Shown: positions 7,221 to 15,610 of the stretch, in pieces | How positions within the stretch are numbered: the stretch's first letter is position 1 | Layout: each line of letters begins with the position of its first letter | DNA from: Hoeflea prorocentri | GTDB lineage: Bacteria; Pseudomonadota; Alphaproteobacteria; Rhizobiales; Rhizobiaceae | Assembly: GCF_027944115.1 (NCBI RefSeq) | Contig: NZ_JAPJZI010000001.1 | Coordinates: 3,720,001-3,784,000 of the forward strand | Reading direction: 5' to 3' | DNA: 64,000 nucleotides | Notes under the pieces: model-generated | The model's database searches: none | The model's input: the letters and a program-made list of their open reading frames with translations, nothing else | What the model was told of the DNA's origin: nothing | Made by a program: the position numbers and the translations under genes

Positions 7221-8207
7221 CTAGCGGGGCTTGAAGAAAGACCGGTCGGGCTGCCCGCGCAGGCAGGCGACAATCCACGGATAGGCGTCGGTCACGTAAT
7301 AGCGGTAGGAGCCGCCCACGGTCATGCCGTTGCATTCGTCGAGATCGCCGGCATTGGTGAACTCGTAATCGTCCCGGTAAAGGCCGTCATAGGCGCCGCC
7401 CGGATTGCCGTCGCCGGAGGGGCGCATACCCTCTTTCAGCGTATAGCCTGATTTGACCTTCCGGACCGTTCCCGTCTCGTCCTTGAAATAGGAGCCGTAA
7501 ATCGGGAAGCCGTCGGCGGCGAAGCCGATAAGGGGCGAGCCGTCCGGCCCCGGATCGTCGTCAAACAGCGCGCGCGGGTTGCCGTGATAATGATAGCGCC
7601 CGTCCGGCTGGGTGTGGGCGTGATGATTGTCCTCGGCGAAGCCTGCGAGCGGCGACATCGGATCGAGCAGCCAGGGATCGTCGGCGCGGCAGCCGGCGAG
7701 CACATTGCCTTGCGGGTTGGCCTGCGGGCTTGTCGGCCGGTAGCAGCCTGCCGACTGGATATCCACGACCGCGCCGTTGAGCATGACCGCATCGAAGCTG
7801 CCGTGATCGATCTCATTGATCTGTTCGGAGGCCTGCGGATTGCGGGCGATCTTGAATGTGTGGTCGATGGCGGCAACCGGCGATGGGAAATTGCGCCGCG
7901 AGCCGCCGCCGACATTGTGGTTCGGGATGCCGTTCGACCGGATCGTGCAACCGTCCTCATCGGCGGTGATGATCACGGCGCCGCCGAGCGGTCTTTCCTG
8001 CTGCAGGTCGGTGATCTCGGAGACGGAGGTGCTGACATGGTCGGCGCAGTCTGGCGATGTGTTGGTCAAAATCACATCGGTGATATCGACGCTGGCGGGA
8101 TTGCTGTCGGCGGCCTGCTCTGTTTCATCGGCGTCGTGCGCGAAGCCGGGCGCGGCCAACAGGAGGCCTGCCAGAAATCCAAATCCAACGACGGCGCGGC
8201 TGGTCAT
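7221..8207 (-). CDS. Exported YHYH-domain protein
   Basis: A 328-residue exported protein with a signal peptide (residues 1-23, ending LLLAAPGFA). Its C-terminal half contains DGRYHYHGNP, the motif that names the YHYH domain, then IGFAADGFPIYG and the conserved ending SYRYYVTDAYPWI. The histidine-rich motif suggests metal binding, but the biochemical role of the family is unknown to me. The start at 8207 has GGGAGA seven bases upstream; longer starts up to 8267 would place residues before the signal peptide. It lies 43 bases downstream of the adenylate cyclase gene on the same strand. Confidence 0.8.
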   Translation of the reverse strand: MTSRAVVGFGFLAGLLLAAPGFAHDADETEQAADSNPASVDITDVILTNTSPDCADHVSTSVSEITDLQQERPLGGAVIITADEDGCTIRSNGIPNHNVGGGSRRNFPSPVAAIDHTFKIARNPQASEQINEIDHGSFDAVMLNGAVVDIQSAGCYRPTSPQANPQGNVLAGCRADDPWLLDPMSPLAGFAEDNHHAHTQPDGRYHYHGNPRALFDDDPGPDGSPLIGFAADGFPIYGSYFKDETGTVRKVKSGYTLKEGMRPSGDGNPGGAYDGLYRDDYEFTNAGDLDECNGMTVGGSYRYYVTDAYPWIVACLRGQPDRSFFKPR

Positions 8208-8250
8208 CCTGCTTCTCCCAATTATCATTTCGATACGCGACGATACGGGT

Positions 8251-9489
8251 TCATCCCGCCGCGTCAATCAAAGGAGCACGTTCGCCGGTCAGGAAATAGG
8301 TGGCCATCTCACCCTTGCCCTTGATCTCAATCGTGCCGCGCGGCTCCAGCACGAACCGGTCGCGCAGAAGCTTCGCCGTGTCGGCACTGACCTGAATGCG
8401 CCCGGCCTGCCCATGGCTTTCCATGCGCGCGGCGATGTTGACCGTATCGCCCCACAGATCATAGGCGAATTTCTTCTGGCCGATGACGCCGGCGACAACC
8501 GGGCCCGAATGAATGCCGATGCGGATATTCAGATCCTTGCCCGTTTCCCGCGACACCTCGTCCGCGGTGATCAGCATGTCGAGGGCGAGCCTTGCTATCG
8601 CATCGGCATGGTCCTCCCTTTCGACGGGCAAGCCGGCGACCACCATATAGGCGTCACCAATGGTCTTGATCTTTTCAAGGCCGCGCGCGTCGACCAGATC
8701 GTCGAAGCGGCAGAAAATGCTGTTGAGCATCGTCACCAGCGCTTCCGGCGAGGAGCGGCCGGCAAGCTCGGAAAAGCCGACAATATCGGCGAAGAGGATC
8801 GTCGCGTTGCCGTGGCTGTCGGCAATGACCCTGGTTTCACGTTTCAGCCGCTCGGCGACGGAAGGCGGCATGATGTTGTGCAAGAGCGCCTCGGACTTCC
8901 GGTATTCCGCCGCAAGCGCCGCTTCCGCCCGGTCCACGGCGTGGCGGTAGGTGAGCACCACCATCAAAAGCAAGCCGGCGGTGGCCGTGCCGTTGACGAC
9001 GGCGAAAATCAGGTTCCATGCGGGCGGCAGAGGGGCGATGGGCGGCAGCGTCAATCCGATCACCAGCGCGGCGACGAAGACCGCTGCGTTGACACCCATG
9101 AGCACCCACTGCATGCGCCGGCTCACCCATTCGCTCAAGGGGCAATAGAGCATGCCGACAAGCGCAAAGAGGAAGAAACCAGGCTTTAAGCCCACATAGA
9201 GGGTGATGAGGATGACGCCGACAATGTTCTGACCGTTCACCAGATGAAAGCCCGTGCCAGCCCGCCCGCTGACCAGGCAGAAAAAACAGACAAATGTGAG
9301 GAGCGATCCGAGGGCCGCGAAAGCAGCAAGGACGTTCTGGCCGAGCTGCAGGAAAATGAAGGCCGTAACGCCTTGGACGACGATCCAGGCGCTGTAGCCG
9401 ATTTTCGCGGCGAAAAAAATGCGGGCCTCGCCGGTGGGCAAACCCTCCGGCACATGGGCATACCAGGCAAGGACCCGATCGAGAACCAT
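8251..9489 (-). CDS. Membrane-anchored class III adenylate cyclase
   Basis: Predicted 412-residue protein converting ATP to cyclic AMP. The first 180 residues contain several hydrophobic segments (for example GYSAWIVVQGVTAFIFLQLG), giving a polytopic membrane anchor, then a short linker and the catalytic domain. The domain shows metal-binding Asp in LFADIVGFSELAG, a KTIGDAYMV segment with a putative adenine-binding Lys, and YDLWGDTVNIAARM with the Asp, Asn and Arg expected of an adenylate rather than guanylate cyclase. ATG 9489 follows GGGAG. GTG 9519 is also possible but lies within a copied fragment of the upstream AraC gene. The TGATG remnant there suggests it was once translationally coupled to araC. 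Confidence 0.85.
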   Translation of the reverse strand: MVLDRVLAWYAHVPEGLPTGEARIFFAAKIGYSAWIVVQGVTAFIFLQLGQNVLAAFAALGSLLTFVCFFCLVSGRAGTGFHLVNGQNIVGVILITLYVGLKPGFFLFALVGMLYCPLSEWVSRRMQWVLMGVNAAVFVAALVIGLTLPPIAPLPPAWNLIFAVVNGTATAGLLLMVVLTYRHAVDRAEAALAAEYRKSEALLHNIMPPSVAERLKRETRVIADSHGNATILFADIVGFSELAGRSSPEALVTMLNSIFCRFDDLVDARGLEKIKTIGDAYMVVAGLPVEREDHADAIARLALDMLITADEVSRETGKDLNIRIGIHSGPVVAGVIGQKKFAYDLWGDTVNIAARMESHGQAGRIQVSADTAKLLRDRFVLEPRGTIEIKGKGEMATYFLTGERAPLIDAAG

Positions 9490-9530
9490 CAAAACCGCTC
9501 TCCCATCAGCCGATAGCACCAGAAGGCTTC
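9489..9530. repeat. 42-bp direct repeat, left copy (araC 3'-end fragment)
   Basis: This segment matches 10022-10063 at 39 of 42 positions. The right copy is the real 3' end of the AraC gene, encoding EAFWCYRLMGERF-stop; the left copy is an isolated fragment of that end immediately before the adenylate cyclase start. In the left copy the former araC stop and the cyclase ATG overlap as TGATG. The pattern matches an insertion into the 3' end of araC that rebuilt the gene end at its far side, as integrative elements do. Confidence 0.85.
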
Positions 9531-9596
9531 ATTGTCAGGTTTTCTAAAAACCGCACTAACACAAATCCGTCTCCTTCAGATAATACGAGTGATGTG

Positions 9597-10001
9597 ATGT
9601 CCGACAACTTGCAAAAGCGAAACAGAAAGACGGGTTTCGCTCTATCACTTGTTGCGATCTGGCCAGTTACACTTCTTATATGTGGCTCGCTAGTCGCGTT
9701 TGTACTTGTCCTGCTTGCGGTGGAGGCTCCACTGAACGAGCAGCAAGCGATTGATCGGAGCGTTGAGAAGATAAAGTCTGACTACAGGCAAAATTGCGAT
9801 TTCGATGTCAAGGTTAAGGTTGCTGACACACACAAAATGGAAGGCAATTCCTACGATATCTTGCATAGAGTAGAATCGGATGATTACGGGCCCTACTCAA
9901 TAAGGGCATTTGTTTATCCAGATGTTTACTTCCTCTTTTTCAGAACAAGAAACGTCGATTTGCTCGGCGGAATCCACGATTGCAATAAGAACCAGAAGTA
10001 A
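9597..10001 (+). CDS. Small single-pass membrane protein inserted between araC and cyclase
   Basis: A 134-residue protein of unknown family. Residues 13-43 form one membrane helix (ICGSLVAFVLVLLAV at its core), preceded by lysine- and arginine-rich residues, so the C-terminal 90 residues should be periplasmic; they carry two cysteines (RQNCDFDV and HDCNK). The gene is AT-richer than its neighbours, reads opposite to them, and is bounded by 42-bp direct repeats made from the araC end, so it looks acquired. GTG 9594 directly precedes ATG 9597; the latter is preferred. No ribosome site of note. Confidence 0.55.
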   Translation: MSDNLQKRNRKTGFALSLVAIWPVTLLICGSLVAFVLVLLAVEAPLNEQQAIDRSVEKIKSDYRQNCDFDVKVKVADTHKMEGNSYDILHRVESDDYGPYSIRAFVYPDVYFLFFRTRNVDLLGGIHDCNKNQK

Positions 10002-10021
10002 CCCGCGTTGGTCATCGCTCG

Positions 10022-10063
10022 TCAAAACCGCTCACCCATCAGCCGGTAGCACCAGAAGGCCTC
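10022..10063. repeat. 42-bp direct repeat, right copy (intact araC 3' end)
   Basis: Right-hand copy of the 42-bp repeat at 9489-9530, with three mismatches. It forms the last 14 codons including the stop of the AraC gene. The two copies bracket about 490 bp of AT-richer DNA with one small gene and no integrase. Confidence 0.85.
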
Positions 10064-10858
10064 TTCCGTTTCGATCAGGCGATTGAGGCGGGCGGGGGAA
10101 AAGCCGGTGGCGCGCTTGAGGGCGCGGCCCATATGGGACTGGTCGGCGAAATCGGCGTCTAGGGCCATTTCGGCGAGCGGCGCGGCAGGGGCCTGAACGC
10201 TGAGGCGGTGGAGGTCTTCGATCCTCGCGTAGAAATCGAGCGATTGGCGCGATTGCCCGGTCCAGCGGCGCACATGCCGTTCGAGCGTGCGGGCGCTCTT
10301 TGCCGGTGCGGCAAGGGCGATGCGGGTGAGGACATGGCGGGACCAGTCGGCAAGGCGGTGGGAGCCCGGCCAGTCGGCGAGATGTCCGGTCTTGCGGGCG
10401 CTCGCCCATATCGGGGCAAGTTTTTGGCAGAACGTGTCCCACCGGCTTTCGATGTCATCCGCATCGCTCAAAAGCGCCAGCAGGTCTTTCAGTCCGTCCG
10501 GCAAGGCCTTACTCCCCGGCGCGCCGCCAAGGCTTACCCAGGCATCGGGATAAAAGCCGATGGTAAGCGCCGCCACCGGGCCGGGGCTCCAGCTCAAGAT
10601 GGGCGTCGCCTGCGGCGGGGTGACGGAGACGGCAGGCATGGGCGGCGTGGCGCGCAAGGTCTCCAGATCGCAGATACCTTCGGCCATATGCAGCGTGCCG
10701 GAGAGCACACAGGTCACCGCCGGCAGAGGCGAAGCCGGGAAATAGTTCATCCGGTCTTGCTCGCTCAGCTCCGCCCCGCGCGTGTCGCGCAAAATGGCGG
10801 CGGCCATGCAGCTTGCAAGGTACGGCGGCGGCAGGTGAAGGCTGGATTTCGGTTGCAT
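10022..10858 (-). CDS. AraC-family transcriptional regulator
   Basis: A 278-residue regulator. The C-terminal 100 residues hold the two helix-turn-helix units of the AraC/XylS DNA-binding domain, seen in ARTLERHVRRWTGQSRQSL and DADFADQSHMGRALKRATGF, followed by the usual SPARLNR. The N-terminal 160 residues are a divergent ligand-sensing part without a clear cupin signature. The stop and last codons are those duplicated near 9489-9530, which suggests this gene was once directly followed by the adenylate cyclase gene. The next gene upstream, a hydrolase, is divergent with 87 bases between starts, so the regulator may act there. Confidence 0.85.
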   Translation of the reverse strand: MQPKSSLHLPPPYLASCMAAAILRDTRGAELSEQDRMNYFPASPLPAVTCVLSGTLHMAEGICDLETLRATPPMPAVSVTPPQATPILSWSPGPVAALTIGFYPDAWVSLGGAPGSKALPDGLKDLLALLSDADDIESRWDTFCQKLAPIWASARKTGHLADWPGSHRLADWSRHVLTRIALAAPAKSARTLERHVRRWTGQSRQSLDFYARIEDLHRLSVQAPAAPLAEMALDADFADQSHMGRALKRATGFSPARLNRLIETEEAFWCYRLMGERF

Positions 10859-10945
10859 GATCGGGCTCTGTCTGTCGCGATCATTCTATAGGACGGGACG
10901 CGCCTGTGCGAAACCCTGACCAACGAAACCAACAGGATGACCTCG

Positions 10946-12019
10946 ATGGCACAGGTGAAATTTTCCGGCCCCCTCCCCTTGAGCCTCGCAAGCTTCATGA
11001 CCCTCAACCGGATCGCGATTGGCGTCATGGCCCGCCATCTGATCGGCCGCAGAATAGCGCCCGACTGGGACTGGCAGACGGAAATCGGCATCCGTTTCTG
11101 GCGGCACCAGTTCACGAAGGCGATGAACCACAAGGATATCGGACAAGGCCGGGCGATCTATGACAGCCTGCAGACCGAGACGGACGACATTTATCCGGTC
11201 CAGACAAGGGATTGCGATAGGCCGAAGGGACGCTGGTTTTATCCCGACGGGATCACGAGCGATGCCGTCCTGCTTTACCTTCATGGCGGCGGTTACACGT
11301 TCAACGGGCCGAACAGCGATCGCTTCGCGGCGATGCTTGCCCATCATGCCGGGGCGCGTCTGTTCATGCCGCTCTACCGGCTGACGCCGGACCATCCCCA
11401 CCCGGCGCAGGCTGAAGACGCGCTGGCGGCCTGGCGGTTTGTCGGCAAGCACGCGCCCGCCGAAAAGACGGTGGTGATCGGCGACAGCGCCGGCGGCCAT
11501 ATGGCGTTGACGCTGCTGCAAAGTCTCAAACAGGAACGTCTCGCGCAGCCGGCGCTTTGCATCGCGCTTTGCCCGTGGACCGATATCGGCGCGCGTGGCC
11601 GGAGCCTGACAGACAACAACCGGTACGATCTCGTCCAGGGCTGGATGGCGCTGCGCTTCGGCGAATGGCTGGACCCTGAAGGCCGTTATGGCCGTGAGGC
11701 CCTTTCGCCGATCAGCCATGACTACGCCGGGCTCGCGCCGATCTACATGCAGGCGGGCGGGCGCGAAATGCTGCGCGACATGATCATCGACTTCGCCGAG
11801 GTTCAGGCCGGGAACGGCGCGGATATCATGCTCGATATCTGGGATGACATGCCGCATGATTTCCAGGCCTATGGCAGCACCAAGGCTTCATCGGCCAAGG
11901 CGCTGGCGCGCATTCGCGACGCGGTTCATGGTCATGTCGACGGCGGCAAGCTGCTTGCAACGCTGCCCGAGATCACCCGCACGGCACATGGGTGTTTTGA
12001 TCGCGGTTCAGGCCTTTGA
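10946..12019 (+). CDS. Alpha/beta hydrolase, hormone-sensitive-lipase family
   Basis: A 357-residue alpha/beta hydrolase. HGGGYTFNGP (about residues 113-122) is the oxyanion-hole motif of the hormone-sensitive-lipase (HSL) esterase family and GDSAGGHM carries the nucleophilic Ser of the GxSxG elbow near residue 181. A later Asp and the His in DMPHDFQAYG complete the triad. The 70 residues before HGGG form a cap. No signal peptide is clear, so it is probably cytoplasmic or membrane-associated. ATG 10946 has AGGA at suitable spacing; ATG 10937 is nine bases earlier. Divergent from the AraC gene and convergent with the next gene, overlapping its end by 12 bases. Substrate unknown. Confidence 0.85.
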   Translation: MAQVKFSGPLPLSLASFMTLNRIAIGVMARHLIGRRIAPDWDWQTEIGIRFWRHQFTKAMNHKDIGQGRAIYDSLQTETDDIYPVQTRDCDRPKGRWFYPDGITSDAVLLYLHGGGYTFNGPNSDRFAAMLAHHAGARLFMPLYRLTPDHPHPAQAEDALAAWRFVGKHAPAEKTVVIGDSAGGHMALTLLQSLKQERLAQPALCIALCPWTDIGARGRSLTDNNRYDLVQGWMALRFGEWLDPEGRYGREALSPISHDYAGLAPIYMQAGGREMLRDMIIDFAEVQAGNGADIMLDIWDDMPHDFQAYGSTKASSAKALARIRDAVHGHVDGGKLLATLPEITRTAHGCFDRGSGL

Positions 12020-12517
12020 CGTGGCAGAGGCAATCAGTGCATCGTCCATCAGGTCTTCGACGAAATGCGACAGAAGCTGCAACCGGCCGGTGACACCGGC
12101 TTTGCGGTAAACGGACGCGTTCTGCGCCTTGATCGTCCCCTCCTTGGTCTCGCGCAGCCGGGCGATTTCGGAGATCGAATAGCCTTTGATACCGAGAAGC
12201 GCGACGGATTGCTCCGCCTCGGTCAAACCCCAGGCGTCGAATTCCCTTTGCAGCATGTCGGCAAATGCGCCGGAGGCGACGTCGATCTGGCGGCGCATCC
12301 GCTCCTCGCGGCGGAAAAGCTGGCGCAGTTCCCAGCCGGTGAACGCCGTGCCGAGGACAAGGCAGATCGTAACGCCCGTCTCCAGCACATCGCTTTCATT
12401 GCCGGGTGATTCCGGTACGCCGAGGACATCCAGAAGTATGTCACCGGCAAAGAAGAATGTGCACACGACCTGAAGCGTAAACAGGCTCCATAGGAACATG
12501 GGGCGGGAATTGTGCAT
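12008..12517 (-). CDS. Membrane-anchored LuxR-type HTH regulator
   Basis: A 169-residue protein with two membrane helices at the N-terminus (residues 7-30 and about 45-65), a charged linker (LFRREERMRRQ) and a C-terminal LuxR-type helix-turn-helix (LTEAEQSVALLGIKGYSISE, then IARLRETKEGTIKAQ). It has no receiver domain, so the signal would be sensed in or near the membrane. Start 12517 has AAGGAAA before ATG; earlier in-frame starts lack this. The PepSY-like periplasmic gene just upstream on the same strand is a natural candidate partner, separated from it by two stem-loops. Confidence 0.8.
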   Translation of the reverse strand: MHNSRPMFLWSLFTLQVVCTFFFAGDILLDVLGVPESPGNESDVLETGVTICLVLGTAFTGWELRQLFRREERMRRQIDVASGAFADMLQREFDAWGLTEAEQSVALLGIKGYSISEIARLRETKEGTIKAQNASVYRKAGVTGRLQLLSHFVEDLMDDALIASATSKA

Positions 12518-12538
12518 CGAGTTTCCTTCAATCGGGGC

Positions 12539-12607
12539 GTTCGCGGGCACCGATAATATCGGGGGCGGACGCCCGCGAACAGTGGCGATCAATCAGTCAT
12601 CGCCACT
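12539..12607 (-). terminator. Two tandem stem-loops between PepSY-like and LuxR-type genes
   Basis: Reading the minus strand after the PepSY-like stop, AGTGGCGAT pairs with ATCGCCACT (12581-12589 with 12599-12607, nine-base loop), then GTTCGCGGGC pairs with GCCCGCGAAC (12539-12548 with 12571-12580, 22-base loop). Neither is followed by a T run, so they are better seen as a partial terminator or an mRNA-stabilising element that sets relative expression of the two genes. Confidence 0.55.
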
Positions 12608-12886
12608 TTAGTCATCGTCCTCATCGTCGTCTTCGGCCTCGATCTCCAGAACGGCGCCGGTGGCGCGCGACAGCTCAATCTCCATCTCGGCGCCCTTGTA
12701 AAACGCTTCCACCTCGATCTCGTCATCTTCGAACACGATCTTCTCAACGGTGTATCCGGCGCTTTCCAGCCTGGCGCGGATCTCCGTCTCGGAGGTGCCG
12801 ATGACATCGCCTTGCGCGACTGCTGCGTAGGCAGTGGCGCCCGTAAGGGCGAGCGCGGATGCGAGGAGAAGTGTTGCGGTTTTCAT
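12608..12886 (-). CDS. Small periplasmic PepSY-like protein, acidic C-terminus
   Basis: A 92-residue protein with a signal peptide (MKTATLLLASALALTGATAY, cleaved near AYA-A). The mature part has one PepSY-like unit: a helix with ETEIRARLESAGYTVEKI, then strands IEVEAFYKGAEMEIEL and a final strand followed by an Asp/Glu run at the C-terminus. PepSY domains are thought to bind and inhibit proteases or to sense envelope state. The start at 12886 is set by the signal peptide. Together with the membrane LuxR-type regulator downstream it may form a small envelope-sensing pair. Confidence 0.7.
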   Translation of the reverse strand: MKTATLLLASALALTGATAYAAVAQGDVIGTSETEIRARLESAGYTVEKIVFEDDEIEVEAFYKGAEMEIELSRATGAVLEIEAEDDDEDDD

Positions 12887-13158
12887 CAAATCGGTCCTTT
12901 CGGTTTCAGGAGCTGCACCAGGGCGGTGCAATGCCCGGAAACTGAGGGGCCGGCGGCACAAAAACCATGCGCCTTCGGATTAAACCGGGCGCTATTGGAC
13001 CAAGGATTATGGCCGGGTTAGGCAAGGATTATGCGGCGCGAAGGCCTATCCTGCGCCGGCCTGGACGATAACTCAGACGTGATCCCGTTCGCCTTGTGAC
13101 CAGGATTTCCACACATATCTACCTATCAATAGATAGTTTTGCGCGAGAGAGAAAGACA

Positions 13159-14505
13159 ATGAACAGTAAATTCGACATCGTCATCATAGGCGGCGGAAAT
13201 GCCGGGTTCGGCGTTTCCGCAGTGGTGAGTGAAGCGGGAAAGTCCATAGCCTTTATTGAAGAACGGGACTTCGGCGGCACATGCCCGAACCGCGGCTGCA
13301 CGCCGAAAAAAGTGCTCGTCGCCGCCGCCCATTCGCTGCACGAGATCGAGTTGGCTCATACACATGGCATTGATGTCGGTAAACCAAAGCTGAACTGGGA
13401 AAAGCTGATCGACCGCAAGGACGATATGATCGGCTTTATTCCGGATGCGATGAAGGGTGTTGCGGAAAAGCGGGGAAGCGTCTTTCGGGGCCACGCCAGA
13501 TTTACCGGGCCGAATACCGTAGAGGTTGACGGCACATTGATCGAAGGCGAAAACATCGTGATCGCAACGGGCTCGAAACCGCGACCGCTCAATATTCCCG
13601 GCGCCGGATTGATGATCACGTCCGACGAGGTGCTTTCGGAAAAACAGCAACCGGACGAGGTGGTCTTTGTCGGCGGCGGCGTCATCGCCATGGAGTTCAG
13701 CCATGTCTATGCAAGGGCCGGTACAAAAGTGACCATCCTTGAAGCCATGCCGCAATTGCTGCCGCGCATGGATGAAGACGCGGTTGCCGCCATCCGGGCG
13801 GAAACCGAGCGCCTCGGCGTGACCATCAAGACTGATGTCAACGTCAGGGAAATCAGCACCTCCGGCGGACGGCTGAAAGTTGCCTACTCACATGACGGCG
13901 GTGACCATCAGGTCATTGCCGACCGTGTGGTGAATGGCGCTGGGCGCGTTGCTAATGTCGACACGCTCAACCTTGACGCTGCCAATATCAGCCATGACGG
14001 CGTCCGCATCGAGGTCGATGAGCATCTGCGTTCGGTTTCAAATCCGTCCGTCTGGGTCGCCGGCGATGCGCTGGTCAACTCGGCGCAGCTCTCGCCGCTG
14101 GCGACCTATGAAGGCCGGCTTGTCGCCCACAATATCATTCACGGTCCGGAAAAGACGCCGGACTATGAAGCCACGCCAAGCGCGGTCTACACCGTTCCGG
14201 CGTTGAGCACGGTTGGTCTGACGGAGAAACAGGCCACTGAAATGGGGCTGGATGTCGCCGTCACGACCAACGACATGACCGGATGGTTTTCCGGCAAGAG
14301 CTATAGCGAGACCGTCGCGTGGTCGAAGGTCCTGGTGGACAGGAAAACCGACCGTGTCGTTAGCGCTCATCTGGTTGGCCATCACGGGGAAGACCTTATT
14401 CACCTGTTCTCGCTGGCCATGAAACATGCAATCCCGGCGTCCGATCTGAAGGACACGCCAATGGCCTTCCCGACCTTTGCCTCGGACGTAAAAAACCTGT
14501 TCTGA
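13159..14505 (+). CDS. FAD-dependent pyridine nucleotide-disulfide oxidoreductase
   Basis: A 448-residue class I flavoprotein disulfide reductase. It has an N-terminal FAD site (DIVIIGGGNAGFG), the redox-active pair Cys42/Cys47 in GGTCPNRGCTPKK, an NAD(P)-binding GGGVIAMEF, the second FAD motif with VWVAGDA, and a C-terminal dimerisation domain. Dihydrolipoamide dehydrogenases, glutathione and mercuric reductases usually end with a catalytic HPTxxE; here the corresponding place reads MAFPTFASD, so the His and Glu are missing and the true substrate is uncertain. Start at 13159 follows a purine-rich ribosome site. Upstream, CTATC/GATAG near 13123-13136 makes a small palindrome that may be an operator. 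Confidence 0.85.
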   Translation: MNSKFDIVIIGGGNAGFGVSAVVSEAGKSIAFIEERDFGGTCPNRGCTPKKVLVAAAHSLHEIELAHTHGIDVGKPKLNWEKLIDRKDDMIGFIPDAMKGVAEKRGSVFRGHARFTGPNTVEVDGTLIEGENIVIATGSKPRPLNIPGAGLMITSDEVLSEKQQPDEVVFVGGGVIAMEFSHVYARAGTKVTILEAMPQLLPRMDEDAVAAIRAETERLGVTIKTDVNVREISTSGGRLKVAYSHDGGDHQVIADRVVNGAGRVANVDTLNLDAANISHDGVRIEVDEHLRSVSNPSVWVAGDALVNSAQLSPLATYEGRLVAHNIIHGPEKTPDYEATPSAVYTVPALSTVGLTEKQATEMGLDVAVTTNDMTGWFSGKSYSETVAWSKVLVDRKTDRVVSAHLVGHHGEDLIHLFSLAMKHAIPASDLKDTPMAFPTFASDVKNLF

Positions 14506-14602
14506 CAAATGCCTTGCAATCGACCGGTCAGGAATAGCAATTTTATCCCAAATCGCTATCCTGCCGGCGATTGCAGAGCAGGAACGGCTAAAGGCAGAAG
14601 AC

Positions 14603-14866
14603 ATGTCCCGGACGGAACTCCTTACATCGCTCGATTTTCTGAAGCAGGGCGGCTTCAAGCCCGGCCCGCAAATGGATCAGGCGCATCAAATCTGTCAGAG
14701 CCATGAAGGCTCGCCTCTTTATGACTGGATCCATGCCCTGGTTCACCGGATCGAGGGCGACGATGCCAATGCCGCCTACTGGTATCGCCGGGCCGGCCAG
14801 ACACGGCATGCCGGGTCGGTCGAGGAAGAATGGCAGGTAATCCGAACGGCGGTTGAAGCGAGCTAG
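14603..14866 (+). CDS. Small conserved-looking hypothetical protein
   Basis: An 87-residue protein, start ATG 14603 with AAGG nine bases upstream. Acidic and mostly helical; HEGSPLYDWIHALVHRIEGD and NAAYWYRRAGQT look like two amphipathic helices, similar in feel to a small TPR-like or bacteriophage-type helical domain. No signal peptide, membrane segment or metal motif. I cannot name a family. It follows the flavoprotein by 98 bases on the same strand and is convergent with the short LysR-type gene, with only five bases between stops. Confidence 0.55.
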   Translation: MSRTELLTSLDFLKQGGFKPGPQMDQAHQICQSHEGSPLYDWIHALVHRIEGDDANAAYWYRRAGQTRHAGSVEEEWQVIRTAVEAS

Positions 14867-14871
14867 ACGGT

Positions 14872-15459
14872 CTAGGGCGCCACCTGCCGGGTCAGGTCGT
14901 CAATAATCGCCTGTGACTGCGCGCAATTGGCAAGGCCCGGCTTGCAGACAAAATGCAGTTCGCCAGGACCGGACGAAGCCGGAATAACAACCAGCGTCAG
15001 ATCTCCATAGGGGCCGCCGCGCGCTCTGATGAGGCAATCAACCGCGTTCGTGCGCACCAGTTCGATGTCGCTGGTTTCGATACAATCGCGCACATGGCGG
15101 CGAAGGTCTTCGCTGTGTTGCGGCCAATTTCCCGGCAGCATCGTTCTGACCTTCGGACATATGCCAACGGAAAACTTCCTGCTGTTGATGCGCGGGGCGA
15201 TGGCTTCGGTGGCTTCCGTCAAATCATCAAACGCCTTGGAGATCGCAGGCAGATAGGCCTCGCCCTCTTCAGTCAAAAGCAGGCCATGCGGCAAGCGTCG
15301 AAACAGCGCCACGCCGAGGGACGCCTCCAGCTTCTTGACCTGCTGGCTTATAGCGCCGGCGGTGACGCCGAGTTCGCTTGCTGCGGTCGTAAAGCTCAAA
15401 TGTCTGGCGGCCGCTTCGAAGGCGCGCAGCGTGTTGAGTGATGGAAGCCTGTAAGTCAT
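14872..15459 (-). CDS. Short LysR-type regulator, effector domain reduced
   Basis: A 195-residue protein whose first 90 residues are a normal LysR-type DNA-binding domain of the GcvA kind (LPSLNTLRAFEAAARHLSF, then GVTAGAISQQVKKLEASLG and FRRLPHGLLLTEEGEAY). The effector-binding part is only about 100 residues, roughly half the usual length, ending after strands that resemble the outer part of subdomain I (LHFVCKPGLA). It may respond to no ligand or act as a compact repressor. I see no frameshift that would restore a full domain downstream. It is divergent from the RidA gene, which it probably controls. Confidence 0.75.
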   Translation of the reverse strand: MTYRLPSLNTLRAFEAAARHLSFTTAASELGVTAGAISQQVKKLEASLGVALFRRLPHGLLLTEEGEAYLPAISKAFDDLTEATEAIAPRINSRKFSVGICPKVRTMLPGNWPQHSEDLRRHVRDCIETSDIELVRTNAVDCLIRARGGPYGDLTLVVIPASSGPGELHFVCKPGLANCAQSQAIIDDLTRQVAP

Positions 15460-15610
15460 CAAATTTCTCCTCACTTCAAAGTGACACAAAGAACGGCATT
15501 TGAAGACTCAGCATTTCTATGCCTCCACCGGAGGTTTTCTGCGTTGAGATTACCGTCCCCACCAGTAGCTTCGTTTGCGCACAATGAATTCCGTCAACGA
15601 GGACCCATCC

